Positions 1 to 5,293 of a DNA stretch of 5,293 bases are shown here, piece by piece (position 1 is the first letter of the stretch; every line of letters starts with the position of its first letter). The DNA is from Gemmatimonadota bacterium (GTDB taxonomy: Bacteria > Gemmatimonadota > Gemmatimonadetes > Gemmatimonadales > GWC2-71-9). The stretch lies in assembly GCA_003222235.1 (NCBI GenBank), contig QHVD01000192.1:1-5293 (forward strand), in the 5' to 3' direction. The notes below the pieces were generated by a model that saw nothing but the letters and a program-made list of their open reading frames with translations, was not told the origin of the DNA and searched no databases. Position numbers and translations under genes: made by a program.

Positions 1-339
1 GGTGCCGATCCACACTACGGCGTATTGTTGAGCTGGCACGACAAGGGCTCGGCTCCGGATTCCGTCGATGCGGTGCGGCCGGTGGCGCGCTGGCTCGCCC
101 GGTTCGATGCCCAGCTGATGGCGCTCAACTCCGAGTATCACGACAAGCGCAGCTCGGGCCGCCTCGGGAGCGTGATCGGGCTCATCGTGGGCCAGGAGGG
201 GTTTGACGCCTACCGCCGCTCGTTCGCTCCTGCCGGCGTCAGCGATGACCAGGTCAAGGTGGGCGTGCTCAGTCGCAAGCTCGATCTAGACGCCGCACTC
301 CCCGTCCGCCAGGCGATCCATGCGTGTAACGGGCTGTGA
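1..339 (+). CDS. Probable GH3-family adenylating acyl-acid amido synthetase, C-terminal part (5' truncated)
   Basis: The frame is open from the first base to the TGA at 337-339, so only the last 112 residues are seen and the true start lies upstream. A TTG at 25 is an in-frame codon, not a credible start. The best clue is visible residues 42-56, LNSEYHDKRSSGRLG, followed by a hydrophobic strand, a G-x-F-x-x-Y/W segment (68-71) and a D-x-Q-x-K motif (83-86). From memory this order matches the C-terminal domain of GH3 proteins (N-x-E-Y-x-x-K-R-x-S-G-R-L-G, then Q-x-K-x-P). GH3 enzymes adenylate a carboxylic acid and couple it to an amino acid or other amine in the cytoplasm. The catalytic AMP-binding core is outside the window, so substrate and activity cannot be judged. 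The end overlaps the next gene by 20 bases, which suggests coupled translation. The family call rests on one short domain and is moderately sure. Confidence 0.68.
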   Translation, partial: GADPHYGVLLSWHDKGSAPDSVDAVRPVARWLARFDAQLMALNSEYHDKRSSGRLGSVIGLIVGQEGFDAYRRSFAPAGVSDDQVKVGVLSRKLDLDAALPVRQAIHACNGL

Positions 340-1465
340 GATCCTGCGGCTGCGACTGCCGTTCCGGTCTGCCTTTCGGCATGCCGCGGCCGAGCGGAGC
401 GCTTCCGATATGATCCTGGTGGTGCTGGAAGACGACGGCGGTCGTCGTGGCTTCGGGGAGATCCTGGCGCGGAGCTACGTCACCGGAGAAACCAACGAGG
501 AGATCTTCGCGGTAGGGGCGCCCGAGTTGGGTGCACTAGTGGTTGGGCAGCGCTTCGAGCGCCAGGCGGCACTGCTCGCGTTCCTCCGCGCCGAGCTGGA
601 GGGAGAGCGGTGGCAGCCGGCCCTGTTCGGTGGGTTTGAGGCGGCGTTGATCAACTTGTTCGAGCAGAGCGTGTCGTGGGACTTGACCGAGATCCTAGGG
701 ACCCGCCGCAAGACTACTCCGGGGAACTGCTTCACGATCGGACTGGAGCCGTCCGAGGACCGATACCGCCAGCGCGCGCGCGAGGCGCGGCTCGCTGGAG
801 CGACCGTCGTCAAAGTCAAAGTCGGTGGGGAGGGCGACGCGCGTCGGCTGGGTGTGCTCAACGAGTGTTGGAAGGGTGCCATGCCGCTGCGGCTCGATGC
901 GAATGGCGGGTTGACGGTAGAGCAGGCCGGGGCGCTGCTGGACGCCTGCTCGGCGCTGCCGATCGAATCGCTCGAGCAGCCTCTTGCCGCCACAGATCCC
1001 GATCTCCCCGCCAAGTTGCGACACCTGTATGGGCGGACTACGGTGCCGCTGGTCGCAGACGAGTCGGTGTGCCGTCTGTCCGATGCCCGGCGCTGGGCCG
1101 GCACCGGGGCGTACCAGTTCTTCAACATCAGGGTGGGGAAGTGCGGTGGGTTGCTGGCGTGCTCGATGATCATGGGTGTTGCGCGGAGCAGCGGGATCCG
1201 GCTCGTCGGAGGTAGCATGGTCGGCGAATCGGCCGTGCTGCGCCACGCATCGGAGCTGCTGCTGCTGCACAGTGACGACCTGCCTTACGTGGAGGGGCTG
1301 CGGCAAAACCGGTCGCTCCTCGCTTTCGAACCCGTGGAAGTGGTGGTGCACGGGGAAACAACTGTATTCCGCTTGCGTGAGGAGGCGTGGGAACAATGCT
1401 TCGTCGGGTGCCGGCGGATCGATTCGGCCTTTGTGCCGTCCTTTGAATCGGGGAGACACGCATGA
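320..1465 (+). CDS. Enolase-superfamily enzyme, muconate-lactonizing / o-succinylbenzoate synthase / dipeptide epimerase type
   Basis: This 381-residue protein has the usual length and order of the family: an N-terminal capping domain (about 1-125), then an (alpha/beta) barrel. The barrel carries the catalytic K-x-K (K165, K167), three metal ligands on successive strands (D193 in RLDAN, E219 in LEQP, D247 in ADES) and the opposite-face base K274 in NIRVGKCGG. A GGSMVGES stretch (297-304) sits where the family has its eighth-strand motif. Members bind Mg2+ and abstract the proton alpha to a carboxylate, giving racemization, epimerization, cycloisomerization or syn-dehydration. All five core residues are present, so it should be active, but they do not separate o-succinylbenzoate synthase, N-acylamino acid racemase, dipeptide epimerase or another reaction. 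The ATG at 320 lies inside the end of the GH3-like gene, with a weak AGG six bases upstream; its TGA overlaps the carrier-protein ATG. Family certain, reaction unknown. Confidence 0.9.
   Translation: MRVTGCEILRLRLPFRSAFRHAAAERSASDMILVVLEDDGGRRGFGEILARSYVTGETNEEIFAVGAPELGALVVGQRFERQAALLAFLRAELEGERWQPALFGGFEAALINLFEQSVSWDLTEILGTRRKTTPGNCFTIGLEPSEDRYRQRAREARLAGATVVKVKVGGEGDARRLGVLNECWKGAMPLRLDANGGLTVEQAGALLDACSALPIESLEQPLAATDPDLPAKLRHLYGRTTVPLVADESVCRLSDARRWAGTGAYQFFNIRVGKCGGLLACSMIMGVARSSGIRLVGGSMVGESAVLRHASELLLLHSDDLPYVEGLRQNRSLLAFEPVEVVVHGETTVFRLREEAWEQCFVGCRRIDSAFVPSFESGRHA
1450..1456 (+). promoter_or_regulatory. Shine-Dalgarno site of the carrier protein gene
   Basis: GGGGAGA lies five bases before the ATG at 1462, inside the last codons of the enolase-superfamily gene. 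It is the clearest ribosome binding site in the operon. The other junctions have only weak G-rich matches or none, so this gene may be translated more strongly than its neighbours, as would suit a carrier protein needed in excess. The expression effect is inference. Confidence 0.6.
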
Positions 1466-1710
1466 CCACGCAGCAACGCATCTTTGAGTACATCCGAACC
1501 AAGCTGAATCCCAGCTCGCAGCTGCAGTTCGATCCCACCCAGAACCTCATGGGCGACGGGATCCTCGACAGCTTGGCGATGATGGACTTGATCGTGTGGC
1601 TGGAGCAGACGTTCAGCATCACCGTCGATACCGACGACCTCGTGCCGGAGAACTTCGCCACGCTGGATGCGATGACGAACTACCTGGCAAAGGCTTGCTC
1701 GGTCGCCTGA
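1462..1710 (+). CDS. Discrete acyl/aminoacyl carrier protein (phosphopantetheine-binding)
   Basis: An 82-residue single-domain carrier protein. The attachment serine for 4'-phosphopantetheine is S37 in GDGILDSLAMMDL (31-43), where D-S-L is the family signature. The next helix (W46-L47-E48) and the segment DDLVPENFATLDAM (58-71) fit the rest of the four-helix fold; L-V-P-E-N-F is familiar from free-standing carriers paired with stand-alone adenylating enzymes (from memory). It would hold an activated acid as a thioester in the cytoplasm after priming by a phosphopantetheinyl transferase, which is not in the window. Its ATG overlaps the upstream TGA (ATGA, 1462-1465) and has a good ribosome binding site. 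The ligase starts four bases after its stop, making that ligase the obvious candidate to load it. The pairing is inferred from position. The alternative, a housekeeping fatty-acid carrier, is unlikely given the divergent sequence and the neighbours. Confidence 0.93.
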   Translation: MTTQQRIFEYIRTKLNPSSQLQFDPTQNLMGDGILDSLAMMDLIVWLEQTFSITVDTDDLVPENFATLDAMTNYLAKACSVA

Positions 1711-1714
1711 GCCG

Positions 1715-3232
1715 ATGCTGTTGCAAGAACGGCTGCACGACATCGCAGGGCGGTTCCCGGACAAGCTGGCGCTCGGGTTCGCGCACGAGAGCCTCACCTT
1801 TGCCGAGCTGGACCAGCGAAGCCGAGCCCTGGCGGCACGGTGGCGTGATTGGGGCGTCCGGCCGGGAGACCGCGTGGGTCTGTTGGCCGAGCCCTGCGCC
1901 GCGGTCGTCGTGGCGTTCTGGGCGGCGCTGTACGCTGATGCGATCGCGGTCCATCTCAACGAGCACCTCGCTCCGGAAGCATTGGGCGACATTCTGGACG
2001 ACTGTGAGCCCGTCATCGTCGTGGCGTCGCGACGCTACGCGACTCAGAAGCTGGCACAGCGAGGACCGGGCACGCCCGGGGGGCGAATCCTCGTCGTCGA
2101 GGATGAACCTGAAATGTTTGCTCGATCCGAGGGCCAGGCGAGCGCCGCAGCGACGGCCGCGGAGACGGACATCGCGGCCATCGTTTACACGTCGGGGAGC
2201 ACCGGAACACCCAAAGGCGTGTGCCTCTCCCACCGCAACTTGAACACCACGGTGCAGGCCGTTGAGACACACATGCCGATCACCTCTGAGGACTCGTATC
2301 TTATGGTGGTCCCGCTCCACTATGTGCACGGGCTCCTGCAGCTCCTGGTGCACACACTGTGCGGGGGGTCTATTCATTTTGCACCGGACTTCGTCTTCCC
2401 GAACGTAGTGGTCGACCAGCTCGTCCGGACGCGCGTCACGGGCTTCTCGGGCGTGCCGTACCACTTCGTCGCGCTGATGGACCGGAGTCGTTTTTTGGAG
2501 ACGGACTTGCCCGACCTGCGATGGATCGCCGTCACTGGCGGGCGGCTGCCGGCGGAGCGGATCGCTCAGATCCGGCAGGCGAAGCCCGGGCTGCAGCTTC
2601 ACGTGTGGTACGGACAGACAGAGTGCGCCCCCCGGGTGACCGCACTCGATCCCCGACGCGTCGATCGAAAGCCCGATTCGGCAGGCGCGCCCGTGCCGGG
2701 GGTAAAGGTACTGATCGTTGACGAAACCGGGCGGGAGGTCCCCCGGGGGCAGGTGGGTGAAGTGGTCGTGTGCGGCGAGAACGTGATGGTTGGATACTGG
2801 CGACAACCGGAAGCCACGGCGCGGGTGATAGACTCTCTCGGCCGACTGCACACCGGGGATTGGGGCTGGCTCGATGAAGAAGGGGACTTGTTCCTGACGG
2901 GGCGTCGCGACGCGATGATCAAGTCCGCCGGTGAGCGTATCTTCGCCGAGGAGATCGAGGCCGTGCTGTTGCAATGCGAAGGGGTGCTCGACGCCGTCGT
3001 CCTCGGCGTGCCCGACGACCTGGCGGGAGAGCGCATCGAGGCACACGTCCGAGTGGTCCCTCCGTTGCCGCACGAGGAGGAAGCCATACAGCACCTCGCC
3101 GACCGGATCCGCCGGCACTGCCTCGGCAAGGTGCCGTTCGCCCGTGCGCCCAAGGCCTACCACATTTGGGCCGACTTTCCCCGTAAGCCGAACGGCAAGG
3201 TCGACCGGCCGCGGATGCTGGCGGGCCGCTGA
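1715..3232 (+). CDS. AMP-dependent acyl/aminoacyl ligase (ANL superfamily), probable carrier-protein loading enzyme
   Basis: A complete 505-residue adenylate-forming enzyme. Core motifs in order: P-loop-like YTSGSTGTPKG (158-168), PLHYVHG (200-206), TGFSGVP (242-248), GGRLP (275-279), YGQTE (299-303), HTGDWGWLDEEG (379-390), the hinge GRRDAMIKSAGERI (397-410 region, D399) and the C-terminal catalytic lysine K495 in PNGKVDR. It should convert a carboxylic acid and ATP to an acyl-AMP, then to a thioester on CoA or a phosphopantetheine arm. No condensation, carrier or reductase domain is fused to it, and its length leaves little room for the insertion seen in fatty acyl-AMP ligases. The FPN-x-V-x-D / TGFSGVP / GGR-x-P / YGQTE combination recalls stand-alone ligases found next to discrete carriers (from memory). 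It follows the carrier gene by four bases without an evident ribosome binding site, so translation is probably coupled. The acid substrate cannot be read from the sequence. Confidence 0.93.
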   Translation: MLLQERLHDIAGRFPDKLALGFAHESLTFAELDQRSRALAARWRDWGVRPGDRVGLLAEPCAAVVVAFWAALYADAIAVHLNEHLAPEALGDILDDCEPVIVVASRRYATQKLAQRGPGTPGGRILVVEDEPEMFARSEGQASAAATAAETDIAAIVYTSGSTGTPKGVCLSHRNLNTTVQAVETHMPITSEDSYLMVVPLHYVHGLLQLLVHTLCGGSIHFAPDFVFPNVVVDQLVRTRVTGFSGVPYHFVALMDRSRFLETDLPDLRWIAVTGGRLPAERIAQIRQAKPGLQLHVWYGQTECAPRVTALDPRRVDRKPDSAGAPVPGVKVLIVDETGREVPRGQVGEVVVCGENVMVGYWRQPEATARVIDSLGRLHTGDWGWLDEEGDLFLTGRRDAMIKSAGERIFAEEIEAVLLQCEGVLDAVVLGVPDDLAGERIEAHVRVVPPLPHEEEAIQHLADRIRRHCLGKVPFARAPKAYHIWADFPRKPNGKVDRPRMLAGR

Positions 3233-4572
3233 TGCCGGACGCAGACCTCCGCGCCTTTCTGCAGTTCGTCCGCGAGCAGTGCCCTCAGGAATACGTTCGG
3301 CTGGAGCGGGAAGTCTCCCCCCGATGGGAGCTCGCGGCGATCGTCGCGAAACTGGAGGGCGCACTGCGGGCGCCGCTGATCGAGTGCGCGCGCGTCACAG
3401 GCACAGACCTCCCCGTGCTCACCAACGTCTGCGCGTCACTGTCCCGGATCGCGCGATCGATGGGGCGCACGGAGCGGGAGCTCGAAGAGATGCTCGCCGG
3501 CGCCTACGACCGACCGATCCCTCCCCGGCTCTGGTCCGGCGCTGCCACCGCTCCCGTGCGGCAGCAGGTGGTGCAGGGCGACGCAGTGGACCTGAGCCGC
3601 CTGCCGCAAATGCGGTACACGGAGGTGGAGACGGCTGCGTACCTGACCGCCGCGGCCGTCGTCGCTCGCGACCCGGACAGCGACGTGCTGAACGTCAGCT
3701 ATCACCGGCTGATGATCAGCGGCCGCAACACCACCGGCATCTTCATGGCGCCCGGGGGTCATTTGGATGCGATTCACCGCAAGCACGCTGCCCTCGGCAC
3801 GGACACGCCCGTGGCGGCCTTCATCGGAGCGCACCCGCTTTGGTCACTCGGCAGCCTCGCGGCAGGAGGACTGGAGCTCGACGAATTCGGCATCATCGGC
3901 GCGCTGCTCGGCGCCCCTCTCGAGGTCGTACCGGGGATCGTCGATGCCCGGCTGCGGGTGCCGGCGCGAGCGGAGATCGCGTTAGAGGGGCGCATTTGCC
4001 ACGATCGCTCGGTCGACGAAGGGCCGTTCGGAGAGTACGCCGGATACGCCATGCCGCGGGCGGAACAGCCAGTGTTCGAGGTGGCGGTGATGAGCCAGCG
4101 CGACCGTCCTCTGTTTCAGGACATCGTGGCAGGCCGGATGGAGCACCTGACGATGACCGGAGTCGCGCTGCGGGCGCACCTGGAGCGCTCGCTGCGGCGC
4201 GCCTACCCCGACGCGATCCTCGAGCTCTACCTCCCGGCACCGATGACCCTGTTCGTGAAGCTCGACAAGTCCCAGCTCGGCGGGCGAGAGGTTCGCGAGC
4301 TGATGCGCGCAGTGCTCACCGCACAGCTCTACTTGAAACGAATCGTCTGTTTCGATCCGGACGTGGAGTTGCGTAGCCTACAGCGCACCGACCTGGTGGT
4401 GGTTCCCGACCAGCCGGGGACCGGTCTCGATCCGTCAGAGCTTGACGGGAAGACGACCAAGTGGGGTCTCGACGCCACGGCGAAGCCCGATCTCGATCAC
4501 TACGCTCCGCGGAATCGGGTGCCGCAGCAGGTGCTCGATCGCATCGACCTGCGCGAAATTCTCCAGCGCTAG
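3232..4572 (+). CDS. UbiD-family prenylated-FMN-dependent (de)carboxylase
   Basis: A 446-residue UbiD-family protein, slightly shorter than the usual 450-500. UbiD enzymes use prenylated FMN and a divalent metal to remove, or reversibly add, carboxyl groups on alpha,beta-unsaturated or aromatic acids. The active site aligns by spacing with Aspergillus Fdc1 (numbering recalled): N154, R159 and H177 match N168, R173 and H191, and E263 and E268 in EGPFGE match E277 and E282. E218 in LDEFG is the likely third metal ligand. The E-R-E catalytic set is thus complete. The C-terminal KWGLDAT (410-416) also fits the family. The start codon overlaps the ligase stop as TGATG (3230-3234), so the gene is probably translated by reinitiation. 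No UbiX-type flavin prenyltransferase is in the window; the cofactor must come from elsewhere in the genome. Family sure; the substrate (aromatic, heteroaromatic or acrylic acid) is unknown. Confidence 0.93.
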   Translation: MPDADLRAFLQFVREQCPQEYVRLEREVSPRWELAAIVAKLEGALRAPLIECARVTGTDLPVLTNVCASLSRIARSMGRTERELEEMLAGAYDRPIPPRLWSGAATAPVRQQVVQGDAVDLSRLPQMRYTEVETAAYLTAAAVVARDPDSDVLNVSYHRLMISGRNTTGIFMAPGGHLDAIHRKHAALGTDTPVAAFIGAHPLWSLGSLAAGGLELDEFGIIGALLGAPLEVVPGIVDARLRVPARAEIALEGRICHDRSVDEGPFGEYAGYAMPRAEQPVFEVAVMSQRDRPLFQDIVAGRMEHLTMTGVALRAHLERSLRRAYPDAILELYLPAPMTLFVKLDKSQLGGREVRELMRAVLTAQLYLKRIVCFDPDVELRSLQRTDLVVVPDQPGTGLDPSELDGKTTKWGLDATAKPDLDHYAPRNRVPQQVLDRIDLREILQR

Positions 4573-4579
4573 AGCGCTG
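4564..4579. terminator. Small GC-rich hairpin between convergent genes, possible weak bidirectional terminator
   Basis: CAGCGC and GCGCTG flank TAGA, giving a six-base-pair perfect stem with a four-base loop. The UbiD TAG stop (4570-4572) lies in the loop and stem edge, and the SDR stop is 16 bases to the right. The position between two convergent genes suits a terminator for either strand. No T tract follows on either side, so it is not a standard intrinsic terminator, and a short GC-rich stem can arise by chance in DNA of this composition. Confidence 0.3.
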
Positions 4580-4594
4580 CTGCCCCGTGCGTCC

Positions 4595-5293
4595 TCATAC
4601 GGTCGACCGGCCGCCGTCGACTGTGAGCACCTGCCCCGTGATGGACCGTGCCTCTTCTGAGGCCAAGTAGGCGACCGCCCCGGCCACATCGCTCACTTCG
4701 ACGAACCGCCCGGTGGGGACTTCGGCCAAGAGGTCCGCTTCGTGCTGCTCACGCGGCACGTTCTTCAGCTCGGCGCGACGACCTTGAGTCTGGTCGAAGA
4801 GCTGCGTGCGCACGTACCCCGGCGCGACCGCGTTCACAGTGATGCCGGCGTGGGCGAGCTCGAGAGCCAGCGAGCGAACCAGGGCGTGTACGCCGCCTTT
4901 GGACGCGGCGTAGATCGTCGCGAAGGGTGCACCCACGTCCGCCGAGATGGAGCCGATGTGGATGATACGACCCCAGCGCGCCGCCATCATGGGCCGGAGC
5001 ACCGCGCGGGACACGATCCAGGCCCCGAGCAGGTTGGTCTCGAGGACGGCGCGCGCCTGCTCGGGGTCGGCGAGCACGAGGGGGGCGATGTAGCTCGTGC
5101 CCGCGCTGTTGGCAAGGATGTCGAGTCGGCCGTGTGCCGTAACGATCTCCCTTACGAGTCGTTCGGCCGCCGCGGGATCCGTGACGTCCAGCGTGCGGCC
5201 CTGGGCCGACCCGCCGGCGCGGCAGATCGCTTGTGCGGTCGCCTCGACCTCCGCCTGGGACCGCGCCGCGACGATCACGGTGTGCCCGTCGGC
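4595..5293 (-). CDS. Classical short-chain dehydrogenase/reductase, FabG-like (5' truncated)
   Basis: The gene reads leftward and is open to the right edge; 232 residues are visible and the missing N-terminus would hold the T-G-x-x-x-G-I-G nucleotide-binding motif. The visible part starts ADGHTVIVAARS, the second Rossmann strand, whose AARS suits NADP(H) more than NAD(H). It continues with LDVTD (35-39), NSAG (62-65, for the usual NNAG), the catalytic tetrad N87, S115, Y128 and K132 (YAASK), NAVAPGYVRT (154-163) and a VDGG ending typical of FabG-like enzymes. N-Y and S-Y spacings (41 and 13) equal those recalled for E. coli FabG. It would reduce a ketone or oxidize an alcohol in the cytoplasm. 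The GTG at 5276-5278 is internal, not the start. It converges on the UbiD gene with 22 bases between stops, so it belongs to a separate transcript. A role in the same pathway is possible but unproven. Confidence 0.92.
   Translation of the reverse strand, partial: ADGHTVIVAARSQAEVEATAQAICRAGGSAQGRTLDVTDPAAAERLVREIVTAHGRLDILANSAGTSYIAPLVLADPEQARAVLETNLLGAWIVSRAVLRPMMAARWGRIIHIGSISADVGAPFATIYAASKGGVHALVRSLALELAHAGITVNAVAPGYVRTQLFDQTQGRRAELKNVPREQHEADLLAEVPTGRFVEVSDVAGAVAYLASEEARSITGQVLTVDGGRSTV

Noticed and set aside
25..27. TTG as a start codon for a 104-residue protein
   Set aside because: The frame stays open to the left edge of the window and the protein matches the C-terminal domain of a much larger family.
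1254..1269. Run of GCT/CTG triplets resembling a short tandem repeat
   Set aside because: It encodes the Leu run of a barrel helix in the enolase-superfamily protein and is too short to be a notable repeat.
695..1459. Minus-strand open frames opposite the enolase-superfamily gene
   Set aside because: They have no motifs or ribosome binding site and cover a gene with all catalytic residues on the plus strand.
320..1465. Arg271 in NIRVGKCGG as a lost active-site lysine
   Set aside because: The catalytic lysine is K274 before CGG, which is present. Arg at the earlier position is common in relatives as I recall them.
1619..3364. Minus-strand open frame of 581 codons opposite the ligase gene
   Set aside because: It is longer than the ligase itself but shows no recognisable motif and is rich in Arg, Pro, His and Gly, as expected for an antisense shadow in high-GC DNA. 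The plus strand has a complete set of ligase motifs.
2931..4376. Plus-strand open frame of 481 codons overlapping the ligase end and the UbiD gene
   Set aside because: The translation is Arg/Ala/Pro-rich with no family signature and lies out of frame with two well-supported genes, so it is a composition artefact.
5276..5278. GTG as the start of the SDR gene
   Set aside because: Starting here would remove the first Rossmann strand and glycine-rich motif; the upstream in-frame residues ADGHT fit the family, so the gene continues past the window edge.

Overview
The window comes from a high-GC bacterium (roughly 65% G+C judged by eye). Genes are tightly packed, with almost no intergenic DNA. The phylum cannot be fixed from the sequence; a soil, marine or other environmental lineage would fit, but that is a guess. 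No RNA genes, mobile elements, CRISPR arrays, origins or attachment sites are visible. No gap between genes exceeds 22 bases, so no stretch of more than 300 bases lacks a gene.

Layout. Five plus-strand genes fill 1-4572 and look like one operon. They are: the 3' end of a probable GH3-family (adenylating acyl-acid amido synthetase) gene; an enolase-superfamily protein of the muconate-lactonizing / o-succinylbenzoate synthase / dipeptide epimerase type; a discrete acyl carrier protein; a stand-alone AMP-forming acyl/aminoacyl ligase; and a UbiD-family, prenylated-flavin-dependent decarboxylase. Junctions are a 20-base overlap, an ATGA overlap, a 4-base gap and a TGATG overlap, so translation is probably coupled along the chain. 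A classical short-chain dehydrogenase/reductase (SDR) gene lies on the minus strand (4595-5293). It converges on the operon and runs off the right edge without its N-terminal nucleotide-binding motif. A small GC-rich hairpin sits over the UbiD stop codon between the two convergent units.

How the genes may work together. The set contains two ATP-dependent carboxylate-activating enzymes (GH3 and the ligase), a carrier protein to hold an activated acid, an enzyme that abstracts a proton next to a carboxylate (enolase superfamily), and a decarboxylase for unsaturated or aromatic acids (UbiD). This looks like part of a small-molecule biosynthetic locus that uses free-standing carrier-protein chemistry; no modular polyketide or peptide synthetase is present in the window. 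I do not recognise it as a known pathway, and the product cannot be read from the sequence. All catalytic residues I could check are intact, so the genes appear functional. The SDR may be a tailoring enzyme or an unrelated neighbour.
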